DNA of 64,000 bases from Paenibacillus albidus (GCF_014644435.1 NZ_BMKR01000033.1:1-64000); one strand, 5' to 3'; counted from the stretch's first letter, positions 16,175 through 25,682 are shown. The notes: generated by a model from the letters alone, not told the origin. Program-made: numbers and translations.

Positions 16175-17155
16175 GTGAAGTATTACTTGGGAGTGGATGC
16201 AGGGGGCAGTAAAACCTATGCCATGATTGCCAATGAACAGGGCCAGGTCATCGGTGTAGGCCGGGGAGGGAACGGAAATCACCAAAAGAATCGGGAGCAG
16301 GCGGAGGACAACTTGCGGCAGGCGGTATCGGAAGCGCTTATGGCGTCAGGCCTGACCAAGGACCAACTGGAGTACTCCTGGTTTGGAATGGCAGGAGCAG
16401 ACAGAGAGGCCGACTTCAGGATTTTACGGCCCATCATCAGCCGCCTTAGCCTTCCCCGGACGGAGATTTCCTGCGATACCTGGAATGCATTGCGGTCAGG
16501 TACCGAGGAGAAATATGGAGTCGTGCTGATTTGCGGCTCGGGTGTGAACTGTGCCGGTAAGAATCCGAAGGGTGCTACGTACCAATGCGGGGGGTTTGGC
16601 TACCGGTTCGGTGATTTTGGCGGCGGCTATGATTTAAGTGTGGAGGTATTCCGCAGCGTTCTCCGGGCGGATGATGGAAGAGGGAGCAAGACGGTGCTGA
16701 CAGAGCGCTTAACTCAATTGCTGGGCTATTCCAACGTTTCGGAGCTGCGAGAGGATTACCTGGATCATTTCAGAGAATTGCCGGCCCATATTGCCGAGCT
16801 GCTGTTTCAGGCGGCAGAGGAAGGGGACCAGGTTGCCGCCGGATTGCTGATCAAGCAAGGGGATGAACTGGGTTTAGCTGCGGCGGCGACTATCCGCCAA
16901 TTGGCTATGAAAGAGGACTCCTTTGACATTGTGCTTGCAGGCAGCCTGCTGACCAAGGGAGACCGCTCAGGTATCATCCGGCACGCCATTGAGCAGAGAG
17001 TGAAGCAGTCGGCTCCCAATGGCACCTTAAGGATATTAAGCCGTGAGCCGGTTGTAGGCTCGGTCGTTCTGGCGATGGAAAGCAGCGGGATGCATGTCAA
17101 TCACGAGGTTCTTGATCGTCTGTCTCTGGAGAAAGTACCGAATAAAATAAGCTAG
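16175..17155 (+). CDS. BadF/BadG/BcrA/BcrD-family sugar kinase (GlcNAc kinase-like)
   Basis: This 326-residue ASKHA-fold kinase has the phosphate-1 motif YYLGVDAGGSKTYAMI at the N-terminus. The phosphate-2 region is VVLICGSGVNCAG (about residue 118), followed by GGFGYRFGDFGGGYDL and the adenosine motif IVLAGSLLTKGDRSG. N-acetylglucosamine and glucosamine kinases belong here. GTG at 16175 is 9-11 bases from TTAGGAG; a GTG 12 bases earlier overlaps that site. With a GH4 6-phospho-glycosidase next door and no PTS, it may phosphorylate an imported disaccharide inside the cell. That role is my inference; a monosaccharide kinase is equally compatible with the sequence. Confidence 0.85.
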   Translation: MKYYLGVDAGGSKTYAMIANEQGQVIGVGRGGNGNHQKNREQAEDNLRQAVSEALMASGLTKDQLEYSWFGMAGADREADFRILRPIISRLSLPRTEISCDTWNALRSGTEEKYGVVLICGSGVNCAGKNPKGATYQCGGFGYRFGDFGGGYDLSVEVFRSVLRADDGRGSKTVLTERLTQLLGYSNVSELREDYLDHFRELPAHIAELLFQAAEEGDQVAAGLLIKQGDELGLAAAATIRQLAMKEDSFDIVLAGSLLTKGDRSGIIRHAIEQRVKQSAPNGTLRILSREPVVGSVVLAMESSGMHVNHEVLDRLSLEKVPNKIS

Positions 17156-17198
17156 TTATCATCCAAGCAAAATGAAAAAGACGAAGGAAGGGTCTGTC

Positions 17199-18497
17199 AT
17201 GGAGGAAACATTGAAGCTGGTTGTCGTCGGAGCCGGGTCATCGTATACACCTGAGCTTATTGAAGGCATCCTCATGCACCACAAAGAGCTTCCCGTTGGC
17301 GAAGTATGGCTGGTGGATATTGAGGAGGGGAGGGAGAAGCTGCATACGATTGCGGAACTGAGCAAGCGCATGATTGCTGAGTCCGGACTGCCGATAACGG
17401 TTATGGAAACGCTTAACCGAAGGGAGGCCATCGCCGGAGCGGATTTTGTCTGCACGCAAATTCGGGTAGGCATGCTGGAAGCGCGGAAATGGGACGAATT
17501 GATTCCGCTAAAGTACAATGTCATCGGTCAGGAGACGACAGGCCCCGGAGGAATGATGAAAGGCCTGCGGACCATCCCGGTCATTCTGGACATCTGCAGG
17601 GATATTGAGGAGCTTGCTCCAGATGCCTGGCTGCTGAATTTTACGAATCCGGCCGGCATGGTGACCGAGGCGGTTCACAAATATTCTTCGGTAAAGAGCG
17701 TAGGCCTGTGCAACTCGCCGATCGGTTTTCAAAAGTGGCTCTCCGGGTTCTTCGGACTTCCTATCGAAAAGATCTACTCGGAGTTCGTCGGCATCAATCA
17801 TCTGCACTGGGTATCCGATGTCGTGATTGACGGAGAGAGCAAGCTGCAGGAGCTCATTGACTACCCCCAGAGCTACAAGGCTAGTAATGTGCCGTTTGAT
17901 TCCTGGGACCACCGGTTCTTGAATGGATTGAAGTCCATCCCCTCCTATTACCTGAGCTATTACTATATGACGGACGCTATGCTGGAGGAACAGAAGGAAG
18001 CGGCGGCAACGACCGGCTCACGTGCTGAAGTGGTGAAGCAGGTGGAGGAAGAGCTGTTCGAGCTGTACCGGGACGTGGAGCTGAAGGAGAAGCCGAAGCA
18101 GCTGGAGCAGCGCGGCGGGGCGTATTACTCGGAGGCGGCGGTACTGCTGATGAGGTCCCTTTATAATGATTCCCGCGATATCCAGACGCTGAATGTACGC
18201 AACAACGGAATTATTGGCTTCCTGCCGGACGATGCTTCCATTGAGGTGAACTGTATGGTGACCAAGCAAGGCCCGCTGCCCATTCCGCTGCGGAAAATTC
18301 CAGAGTCCGTAAAGGGTCTGCTGGCGGCGGTCAAGCAATACGAGAGCCTGACCATCGAAGCAGCCGTGCACGGGGACCGGGACATTGCCCTGCAGGCATT
18401 GGTTCATCACCCACTGGTGCCTTCGGTCACCGTAGCTGAACAGCTGCTGGATGAAATGCTTGAGAAAAATAAACCGTATCTGCCGTTATTTCACTAG
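17199..18497 (+). CDS. Glycoside hydrolase family 4, 6-phospho-beta-glucosidase type
   Basis: This 432-residue enzyme uses the NAD- and metal-dependent redox-elimination mechanism of GH4. The dinucleotide site is VVVGAGSSYTPELIEGI at the N-terminus. The metal-binding Cys lies in GLCNSP (about residue 170) and the His in GINHLHW (about 200). NFTNPAGMVTEAV and NGIIGFLPDDASIEVNCMV are characteristic of the phospho-beta-glucosidase branch rather than the galacturonidase branch. The ATG at 17199 follows GAAGGAAGGG by 6 bases; an ATG 27 bases upstream lacks a site. It would cleave 6-phospho-disaccharides, which requires a kinase because the operon imports by ABC and not by PTS. Confidence 0.9.
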   Translation: MEETLKLVVVGAGSSYTPELIEGILMHHKELPVGEVWLVDIEEGREKLHTIAELSKRMIAESGLPITVMETLNRREAIAGADFVCTQIRVGMLEARKWDELIPLKYNVIGQETTGPGGMMKGLRTIPVILDICRDIEELAPDAWLLNFTNPAGMVTEAVHKYSSVKSVGLCNSPIGFQKWLSGFFGLPIEKIYSEFVGINHLHWVSDVVIDGESKLQELIDYPQSYKASNVPFDSWDHRFLNGLKSIPSYYLSYYYMTDAMLEEQKEAAATTGSRAEVVKQVEEELFELYRDVELKEKPKQLEQRGGAYYSEAAVLLMRSLYNDSRDIQTLNVRNNGIIGFLPDDASIEVNCMVTKQGPLPIPLRKIPESVKGLLAAVKQYESLTIEAAVHGDRDIALQALVHHPLVPSVTVAEQLLDEMLEKNKPYLPLFH

Positions 18498-18521
18498 AAG
18501 GCGCCAGAGGAGGAAAAGCGG

Positions 18522-19448
18522 ATGAAGGCGGCCGTAAAACCAAGTTTATGGAAAAAATTTACGAATCAGTTGGATTTACAGTCCATGGTCTGGCCGGGAA
18601 TTATTTTTGTTGCAATATTCAGTTACATTCCGATGTATGGCGTGGTGATGGCATTTCAGCAGTACGATATTTTTAACGGCATGCTGGAAAGCCCCTGGGT
18701 TGGATGGATGAATTTCAAAATGTTCTTTGAGGCACCCGAGTTCTGGAGTGTAATGAGAAATACCATTGTGATTAGCCTGCTGAAACTGATCATTACCTTT
18801 CCTGCCCCGATTCTGCTTGCGCTGATGTTGAATGAAATCGGGAATATGGCCTTTAAACGATTTATCCAGACGGTCAGCTACCTGCCGTATTTCCTGTCCT
18901 GGGTCATTGTATCCGGCTTGGTATTCTCGCTGCTGTCCGTTGATAACGGAACGGTGAACTATTTACTGGAACGGCTGAACCTGACCCATGAGCCGGTCAA
19001 CTTTCTGGCGATACCCGAATATTTCTGGTCGATTCTAGTGAGCGTCAATGTGTGGAAGGAGATCGGTTTTGGAAGCATTGTCTATCTGGCCGCAATCGCG
19101 GGCGTTGATCCGGCCATGTATGAGGCCGCTTCAATAGACGGCGCAAGCCGGTTTAAGCAAATTTACTCCATTACACTCCCCAGTATTTCCCCTGTTATTA
19201 TCATCTTTATGATTCTTGCTATCGGCAATCTGCTCAGTGCAGGTTTTGAAGACATTTTGCTGCTGGCAACCAATCCAATCCTGCGGCCTTACTCCGATGT
19301 TATCGACACCTATGTGTACCGTGTTGGGATATTGAATGCCAGATTCTCTTATGCGACAGCGGTAGGGCTGTTCAAAGCGGTAATCAGTGTTATTCTGCTG
19401 GTGACAGCCAACAAAATCGCCCGCCGGGCAGATGTCAGTCTCTGGTAG
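18522..19448 (+). CDS. ABC transporter permease (LplB/YteP type)
   Basis: This 308-residue protein has six membrane segments. The N-terminal IPMYGVVMAFQQYDIFNGML is the hallmark of LplB-like permeases in Firmicute oligosaccharide importers. The EAA loop is YEAASIDGASRFKQIYSI at about residues 200-217. AGGAGG precedes the ATG by 9 bases. It forms the channel with the next permease; the ATPase is missing from the operon, as is usual for this type. Confidence 0.92.
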   Translation: MKAAVKPSLWKKFTNQLDLQSMVWPGIIFVAIFSYIPMYGVVMAFQQYDIFNGMLESPWVGWMNFKMFFEAPEFWSVMRNTIVISLLKLIITFPAPILLALMLNEIGNMAFKRFIQTVSYLPYFLSWVIVSGLVFSLLSVDNGTVNYLLERLNLTHEPVNFLAIPEYFWSILVSVNVWKEIGFGSIVYLAAIAGVDPAMYEAASIDGASRFKQIYSITLPSISPVIIIFMILAIGNLLSAGFEDILLLATNPILRPYSDVIDTYVYRVGILNARFSYATAVGLFKAVISVILLVTANKIARRADVSLW

Positions 19449-19475
19449 ACCTACAACCTATAGGAGGGGTGAACA

Positions 19476-20366
19476 ATGAGACTAAGCCTGGGCGACAAAG
19501 TGATGCAGCGGACGATTTATCTCCTCTTGACACTGATGGCGGTAATCATGCTCTACCCGTTTTGGAACGCGCTTGTCATTTCCTTCAATCAAGGGAGTGA
19601 TACGGCGCTCGGCGGCATAACCCTGTGGCCTAGAGAGTATACACTGGAGAATTATTATATTGTGTTTCAGGATCACCGCCTGTTGAACTCTTTTCTGATC
19701 TCCGTTCTTAGAACCTTGAGCGGCACGGCATTGTCCGTCTTCTTCACGGCCCTGTTAGCCTACGGAATGTCCAAGAAGACATTGCTGTTTCGCAAGCAGT
19801 ATATGGTGTTCTTCATGATCACGATGTTTTTTAGCGGAGGGCTCATCCCCACTTATTTGCTAATCCGCTCTCTGGGTATGCTGGACACCTTTTGGGTTCT
19901 GATTATCCCTGGCATCATTAGCGTCTACAACATGATTGTCATCCGCACCTTCTTCTCTGCTCTGCCTGACGGGCTGGAGGAATCGGCCAAAATCGACGGT
20001 TGCAGCAATTACGGCATTTTCCTCCGGATCGTCATTCCCGTCTCAGGCCCGGTGCTCGCTACGATTGCTTTATTTACAGCGGTGGGTTACTGGAACGACT
20101 GGTTCACGGGAGCGATCTATATTACGAAGGACCACCTGCTTCCTATACAGACCCTGCTGCGGCAAATTATGAACTCCAACATTATGACTGAAATCGGCTC
20201 ATCGAATGCCATCGCACTGGATCATATGAACCGGAATCGGACGGTTACAACGAAGTCATTGACCATGGCTACGATGATGATCGCCACCATCCCGATTATT
20301 TTGACGTACCCCTTCCTCCAAAAGTATTTTGTTAAGGGGGTATTGATCGGTTCATTGAAAGAATAG
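19476..20366 (+). CDS. ABC transporter permease (YtcP/LplC type)
   Basis: This 296-residue protein has six membrane segments and the EAA loop EESAKIDGCSNYGIFLRI at about residues 168-185. YPFWNALVISFNQGSDTALG and the ending LQKYFVKGVLIGSLKE match YtcP-like permeases. TAGGAGGGG lies 6 bases before the ATG. It partners with the upstream LplB-like protein in the second sugar importer. Confidence 0.92.
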   Translation: MRLSLGDKVMQRTIYLLLTLMAVIMLYPFWNALVISFNQGSDTALGGITLWPREYTLENYYIVFQDHRLLNSFLISVLRTLSGTALSVFFTALLAYGMSKKTLLFRKQYMVFFMITMFFSGGLIPTYLLIRSLGMLDTFWVLIIPGIISVYNMIVIRTFFSALPDGLEESAKIDGCSNYGIFLRIVIPVSGPVLATIALFTAVGYWNDWFTGAIYITKDHLLPIQTLLRQIMNSNIMTEIGSSNAIALDHMNRNRTVTTKSLTMATMMIATIPIILTYPFLQKYFVKGVLIGSLKE

Positions 20367-20400
20367 CAGTCTCCATATCGTGTAGAAAGAAGGGAAAAGA

Positions 20401-22047
20401 ATGCGCATTCGGTTGAAATGGGTATCGCTTCTGCTTGTCTGCCTGCTGCTTCTTCTCACTGCTTGCAGCGGAGGCGGGAAATCGGGCACTTCGCAGGATG
20501 AAAGTGAGGGAAATGTGAATACCGGGGCAGTCACAGATGACGGCAGTGGCATTAAGCCCACTACCTTCAGCTTCTATGGAAACTACGACTGGCTTACAAC
20601 AGCGCCTTGGGGGGAGAATGAGGCAACGAAATGGATTCAGGAGAACCGGAAGGTTACCGTTGAACCGGTGCAATCTGGAGGGGCGGCCGCGGAAAAGCTT
20701 AATACGATGATCGTCAGCGGTGATTTGCCGGATGTTATCTTCACCGACCGGGGATCCATGGTGGAACGGCTGGTGCAGGCAGGGAGACTCGTGGCGCTGG
20801 ATGAGTACTATGAGAAGTATCCGAACTTCAAGAAATATGTAAAGGAATCCACCCTGAACCTGCTTCGATCTGATGATGGGAAAATCTATCAGATCCCGAA
20901 CTGGTACACCTCAGGGCAGTTCGGCAACGGTGGTTGGATGGTCAATAAGGATATTTATAACGCGCTCGGCAGACCGAAGCTGGAAACCTTCGAGGATCTG
21001 TATCAATATTTGCTCCTGGTGCGAGACAAGTATCCGGATGTAGTGCCTCTGGAGGTTGGTGAGAAGGGGGCAGGCCTTGAAATTATGTATGGAGGATTCA
21101 AGGAGAATTCCACCAGCAAATTCATTTCCCTCATGGGATATCCGGAAGGCGACAAGCTGCTCCCCATCTATGACGATCCTGCTTTCGAGGAAATGATGCT
21201 GTATATCAATATGCTGTTCCGTGAACGGCTGGTTACCCAGGATGCGCTGCAGCAAACCCAGGATGCGGTCAAGGAGAAGGTGAATACCGGCCGGGTAGCG
21301 GTTATGGTCGAGTCCAACATCACTACGTACGGAGCCGAGGGACACCGGGCACTGACTGCAGGCAATCCGGACAGCGGATATGAGATTATTTGGCCGGTTC
21401 ATAAGGCCGGTTTAGACAAGAACAAGGTGTTTGTAAGCGGCTTTGAGACGCTGGGCTGGAACGTCAATGTCATTACGACCAAAGCAAAGGATCCGGAGGC
21501 CATCTTCGCTTACTATGACTGGATAACGGGTCCGGAGGGACAGAAGGTTCTGTTCTTCGGTCCAAAAGGCCTGTATTGGGATGAAGAGGATGCGGATGGC
21601 GCTCCGATTCCGAACGAGAAATACAAGACGACACCTGCTAACGAGCGTACGGAAATCATGCGGAAATTCGAAGACTTTAACTGGGCGGGAAATACGACCT
21701 TTATCGATACGGCGAAAATGAGCCTCGAGGCTTCGCTTTCCGCGAACCAGAAATCGTGGGAGACGGTGGCGCAGTCCACGGTGACCTGGAAAACCGCTCT
21801 GGACATTACGGAATTTGTGAATACCGACCCGGTTGCCGATACGGAGATCGGCATCATCGCCCAAAATATTCAGAATATTCATACCCTTGCTTTCGCCCAG
21901 ATGGTTCAGGCGAAGTCGGATGAAGAGGTGCTGTCGGCTCTGGAGACGGCTAAAAAGAACGCCAAAAAAGCTGGGCTGGGTAAGCTGCTTGAGTTCAAAA
22001 TCGAAAGATGGCAGGAGAATGTCCAGAAAATCAACGCGACGAAATAA
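20401..22047 (+). CDS. Extracellular solute-binding lipoprotein (LplA/YtcQ type)
   Basis: This 548-residue protein has a lipobox LLTAC with Cys22 and a Ser/Gly linker. Its large two-lobe fold is typical of the LplA/YtcQ binding proteins that accompany LplB/YtcP permeases. Segments such as MIVSGDLPDVIFTDRGSMVE and YYDWITGPEGQKVLFFGPKG are conserved in that family. It binds an oligosaccharide outside the membrane. The order here (kinase, GH4, permeases, binding protein, secreted hydrolase) suggests that the last gene releases the ligand from a polymer. Confidence 0.92.
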   Translation: MRIRLKWVSLLLVCLLLLLTACSGGGKSGTSQDESEGNVNTGAVTDDGSGIKPTTFSFYGNYDWLTTAPWGENEATKWIQENRKVTVEPVQSGGAAAEKLNTMIVSGDLPDVIFTDRGSMVERLVQAGRLVALDEYYEKYPNFKKYVKESTLNLLRSDDGKIYQIPNWYTSGQFGNGGWMVNKDIYNALGRPKLETFEDLYQYLLLVRDKYPDVVPLEVGEKGAGLEIMYGGFKENSTSKFISLMGYPEGDKLLPIYDDPAFEEMMLYINMLFRERLVTQDALQQTQDAVKEKVNTGRVAVMVESNITTYGAEGHRALTAGNPDSGYEIIWPVHKAGLDKNKVFVSGFETLGWNVNVITTKAKDPEAIFAYYDWITGPEGQKVLFFGPKGLYWDEEDADGAPIPNEKYKTTPANERTEIMRKFEDFNWAGNTTFIDTAKMSLEASLSANQKSWETVAQSTVTWKTALDITEFVNTDPVADTEIGIIAQNIQNIHTLAFAQMVQAKSDEEVLSALETAKKNAKKAGLGKLLEFKIERWQENVQKINATK

Positions 22048-22091
22048 TTCTTGTTTAAACATAAATAAAACTATTTTATGGAGGCGAGAAT

Positions 22092-23825
22092 ATGACATTT
22101 ACCCTGAGATCAAGGTCCATTGCGGTGTTAAGCCTGGCGTTGGTTTTCTCCGTATTGGGTTCTTCGGTTCCGGCTATAGCCGAGGAGGAGAGTAATCCCC
22201 CTTTTGAAACGGAGGTCATTGTACGAACCGTAAACCAGTTTAAGAACAAGGCGGATGTTCAGAACTTTATCGAGCTGTCCGAACGCTACGGAGTTGATCT
22301 CATCAGCATGAACGTGAAGCAGGATGAAGATGATGAGGTCCCGTCCGGACGGGTGTTTTATCAGAGTGATATCGCTCCGATTGCACAAGGCTACGAGAAT
22401 TTCGATGCCCTTCAGGAGGTCATTACAGCAGCCCACGCCGTAGGAATTAAAGTTCATGCCTGGATTCCGCAGTTCCATGATCAGGAGGCCTTCCTGAAGC
22501 ACGAGGAATGGCAAATGCAGTCGCTGGTCAACGGGGTTCAGACTCCGTTTACAGGTTCTAACGGCAACGAATACTTCGTCAATCCGATTCACCATGAAGT
22601 GCAGCAGTATGAACGCTCTATCATTCAGGAAGTAATCGGGAATTATGCTGTTGACGGCGTTGTGCTGGACTGGATCCGTTTCGACAATTACAACATGGAC
22701 GTCAGCGATTACACGGTGGCCAAATATAAGGCGCAATTCGGATATTCACCGCTCAGTATTAATTTCGATGCGGATTCCACTCAGCGGCAGCAGTGGAATG
22801 AATGGAGAACAGATCAAATCGGACAGTATGTAGGCGATATCCGTCAGGATATTTCCCAGTCCTCGAATCCGGATGTGCAGCTTGGCGTGTATATTTTGCC
22901 GCCGGAATTTACAGAGGTTGGGCAAAATGTAGCCAAATTCAAGGATTCTATCGACTTTGTCGCCCCTATGGCGTACTTTGATGACTGGGAATTCAACAGC
23001 GACTGGGTGTACAGCACGGCCTACGGTATCCTGAAGGATACGAGCGACCGGATCAGTAACAGCCAAGTGGAAATTGTAGCAACGCTGGATAATGACTGGA
23101 CTGATGATGAATATCAGGAGATTTACCAGGGGATCCGCGAAAATTACCCTGGCGTGAAGCGCCTGTCGTTCTTTTCTTATGGAGCCTGGCCTGAAGCCGA
23201 GCTGGCCAAAATCGATGAACGTACAACATGGCCGACACCGGACTGGACACCGCCGGGTGAACATGACTATCCGGCTCAGCTGCCAACAGGCTGGAAGGCA
23301 AGAAATATCGGCTCCAAGCCGGGGAATGTCGTATACAATTCTTCCAAGAAGCAATTTACAATGAGCAGCACATCCACGGATATCTGGGGAAGAGCGGATA
23401 AGCTGAACTTTGTATATCAACCTGTGAAGGGTGATGTGGAGATCATTGTTCAGATGCGTTCAACAGAACGCATGGACGGCTGGGCCAAGGCCGGCATTAT
23501 GATTCGGGAGTCGCTGGGGCATGATGCGAAGCACGCGGACATGATGATTACCCCTGAGAATGGGGCAACCTTCCAGTATCGTGAAGAGACCACGGGCAGT
23601 GCGGTCGACCAGACAGCGGATGCCTCTGCTCCAAGCTGGCTTAAGCTGAGCCGAAAGGGAAATACCTTCACTGGCGCGGTTTCGTCTGACCGGAAGCGCT
23701 GGACGACGGTCGGAACCGTCCAGATCCCGATGAACCACCAGGTGTATATCGGTATGGCGCTGAGCAATCCGGGGGATGACGCGAGGAATAAGGCTGTGTT
23801 TGGCAATGTGAAGATCACAAAGTAA
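22092..23825 (+). CDS. Secreted GHL10-type glycosyl hydrolase with C-terminal beta-sandwich
   Basis: This 577-residue protein has a signal peptide cleaved near Ala30 (PAIA-EEE). Residues about 38-380 form a TIM barrel resembling the glycosyl hydrolase-like GHL10 family: HAVGIKVHAWIPQFHD, YAVDGVVLDWIRFDN and VAPMAYFDDWEF are the expected strand ends, with Asp and Glu candidates for catalysis. Residues about 400-577 resemble a DUF1349-like concanavalin-type sandwich (AGIMIRESLGHDAKHADMMI). GGAGGCGAGA precedes the ATG. It ends the kinase-GH4-importer operon and may generate the imported sugar; the bond it cleaves is unknown. Confidence 0.8.
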   Translation: MTFTLRSRSIAVLSLALVFSVLGSSVPAIAEEESNPPFETEVIVRTVNQFKNKADVQNFIELSERYGVDLISMNVKQDEDDEVPSGRVFYQSDIAPIAQGYENFDALQEVITAAHAVGIKVHAWIPQFHDQEAFLKHEEWQMQSLVNGVQTPFTGSNGNEYFVNPIHHEVQQYERSIIQEVIGNYAVDGVVLDWIRFDNYNMDVSDYTVAKYKAQFGYSPLSINFDADSTQRQQWNEWRTDQIGQYVGDIRQDISQSSNPDVQLGVYILPPEFTEVGQNVAKFKDSIDFVAPMAYFDDWEFNSDWVYSTAYGILKDTSDRISNSQVEIVATLDNDWTDDEYQEIYQGIRENYPGVKRLSFFSYGAWPEAELAKIDERTTWPTPDWTPPGEHDYPAQLPTGWKARNIGSKPGNVVYNSSKKQFTMSSTSTDIWGRADKLNFVYQPVKGDVEIIVQMRSTERMDGWAKAGIMIRESLGHDAKHADMMITPENGATFQYREETTGSAVDQTADASAPSWLKLSRKGNTFTGAVSSDRKRWTTVGTVQIPMNHQVYIGMALSNPGDDARNKAVFGNVKITK

Positions 23826-23888
23826 GCAAAGACGACATTCCCGGATTCTGCATTTTAGAAAATTTTTATATTTCCTTTCGAGGGAGTT

Positions 23889-23943
23889 TAGACTCCTCCT
23901 CTAGACTAAGGTTGTAGGTACGAAAGAGAAACCATACAACCTT
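23889..23943 (+). promoter_or_regulatory. Direct repeat and 5'UTR stem-loop before the exported-protein operon
   Basis: TAGACT occurs at 23889-23894 and 23902-23907, a 13-base-spaced direct repeat of the kind bound by OmpR-type regulators such as the one encoded in this operon. AAGGTTGTA (23908-23916) is mirrored exactly by TACAACCTT (23935-23943), forming a stem that ends directly before the AAAGGAG ribosome binding site. Control of initiation and of translation is inferred. Confidence 0.5.
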
Positions 23944-23960
23944 AAAGGAGCGAGTTGGAA

Positions 23961-24932
23961 ATGAAAAAGAAAAGCAAAGTGTTGATGATCGGTGCGTCGG
24001 TGGCTGCAGTAAGTATGTTTACGGTGACGGCATTTGCGTCCACACCGGAGATGGATGGTTACAGGGCCTTCAAAGAGGTGCTGAAAGCGGACCAAATGTC
24101 GGAGCAAACGCTCGAGAGTGCAACGGTGAACGGGAACTTCGCTGTTACGCTGAATGGCGAGGCGGTGCTGGAGGCGGACGGCTGGGCGAAGATCAAGGAA
24201 ACAGGAGATAACCAGAGCGTAAACAGCGACTTCGATTTCACCCTCATGGGCATTGAACGTAGCGGCAGCATGTACAGCAGTGGCGATGATAAGGCCTATC
24301 TGGTAGACCGGACCCACGGTCTGCACTATCAGGTGATCAACCTGGACGATGAGCATGCCGGCAAGCACAGCGAATGGAAGGATGAGGAGAACTTCGATCA
24401 TCGTCCGATGAATAAAGCGGAGGAAGCGCTTCTCGATTTCATGGTCGGCGATCTCAAGGATAATTTCAGCGTAGTGAATCATGCGGATAATTCAAAGACG
24501 ATTTCGGTCGACGTAAGCAAAGAGGAGGTTCCGCTTGCGGTCCGTTTGCTGATGGACGTGGCATCAGCCGACGACAGGAAGGAACACTCGAATGCATCGG
24601 AGGTGCCGACAGAGTGGGAGGGGCTGAAGCAAATTCCTTTCTTCCAGGGTTTTGAAGCAGCAGAACTCGAGGAGCAGCTGCCAGAGCTGACAGAGGAAGC
24701 TACAATTGAGCACTTAAGTCTGCAACTGACGGTCGATGCGGACAACAGGCTGCAAGGAGTGCAAGGAGAGCTTGAGGTGAGCGGCAAGGACGAAGCGGGC
24801 GTCATCCATCGCGTGAAGATGGAAGGCGCAGGCGGCATCAGCGGCATCAACGCCACGACGCCAGATGTGTATAATCCTGCCGGCAAATCCATAGAGATCA
24901 TCGACGCCGCAGCGTTCGAAGGCCGCAGCTAA
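23961..24932 (+). CDS. Exported protein of unknown function linked to ABC exporter and two-component system
   Basis: This 323-residue protein has an N-terminal signal peptide (KSKVLMIGASVAAVSMFTVT, cleavage after AFA, about residue 26) and no lipobox or second membrane helix. The mature part is acidic and looks like a curved beta-sheet sensor or lipid carrier (repeated VNGNFAVTLNGEAVLEADGW and HLSLQLTVDADNRLQGVQGE strands), in the style of LolA/DUF6612-like proteins. I do not recognise a named family. ATG 23961 follows AAGGAG by 10 bases; a TTG two codons upstream is less well placed. The four genes behind it encode an exporter and a two-component system, so it may sense or sequester the compound exported. 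Confidence 0.7.
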   Translation: MKKKSKVLMIGASVAAVSMFTVTAFASTPEMDGYRAFKEVLKADQMSEQTLESATVNGNFAVTLNGEAVLEADGWAKIKETGDNQSVNSDFDFTLMGIERSGSMYSSGDDKAYLVDRTHGLHYQVINLDDEHAGKHSEWKDEENFDHRPMNKAEEALLDFMVGDLKDNFSVVNHADNSKTISVDVSKEEVPLAVRLLMDVASADDRKEHSNASEVPTEWEGLKQIPFFQGFEAAELEEQLPELTEEATIEHLSLQLTVDADNRLQGVQGELEVSGKDEAGVIHRVKMEGAGGISGINATTPDVYNPAGKSIEIIDAAAFEGRS

Positions 24933-24959
24933 CAGCTCAATTCGGGGAGGACCTAACTT

Positions 24960-25682
24960 ATGTTTGAAGTCTACGATCTTACGAAGGTCTACCCCGGCGG
25001 CCAAGGCATCCAGGGGCTTAACCTCACCGTACATTCCGGTGAGGTTGCAGCCTTACTGGGGCCGAACGGTGCCGGGAAGACAACAGCGCTGCAGGCGATG
25101 GCCGGCTGGCTCACGGCCGACCGCGGGGAAGCTCGCTGGAACGGTGCTTCCGTCGCGGAGCGGCCTGATCTGACGAAGCTGCACATGGGCCTGATGATCG
25201 GCGAGCCGGCCCCTTACCCCTATTTTACAGGCAGCGACTATCTGAAGCTCTACTCCAAGCTGTATTCGGGCATCGACGAAGCGCGTATCCAACAGACGCT
25301 GGAACTCGTGGGCATGTCCGGGCACCAACAGATCAAGATCAAGAAGTACTCCACAGGCATGAAGCAGCGGATCGAGCTTGCCAGCGCGCTGCTCCACCGG
25401 CCGAAGCTTCTGATGCTCGATGAGCCGTTCTCGGGCATGGACATCGAGGGACGTCGGGAGATGACGGCCATACTTCGAGGTCTCGTGACCGAGACGGGCA
25501 TGAGTGTCGTCATCTCTTCTCATCAGGTATACGAAATCGAGGATTGGATTACGCATGCTTACATTATTTATGAGGGGAAACACGTCGATACCGCAAGCGT
25601 TGCACAGATTCGAGAGTCGTTCGCAAGCGTTGAGGACTACTATTTGAATTGTACAGCCAAGGAAAGGGGCGGAGTCGCATGA
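24960..25682 (+). CDS. ABC transporter ATP-binding protein (ABC-2 exporter type)
   Basis: This 240-residue ATPase has Walker A GPNGAGKTTALQ (about residues 35-46), a signature YSTGMKQRIELASALL (in place of LSGGQ) and Walker B LLMLDEPFSG. The switch histidine lies in VISSHQVYEIED. The fold matches drug- or peptide-export ATPases such as YxlF and BcrA. GGGGAGG precedes the ATG. The last four bases overlap the start of the permease gene (ATGA), so the two subunits are made together. Confidence 0.92.
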   Translation: MFEVYDLTKVYPGGQGIQGLNLTVHSGEVAALLGPNGAGKTTALQAMAGWLTADRGEARWNGASVAERPDLTKLHMGLMIGEPAPYPYFTGSDYLKLYSKLYSGIDEARIQQTLELVGMSGHQQIKIKKYSTGMKQRIELASALLHRPKLLMLDEPFSGMDIEGRREMTAILRGLVTETGMSVVISSHQVYEIEDWITHAYIIYEGKHVDTASVAQIRESFASVEDYYLNCTAKERGGVA

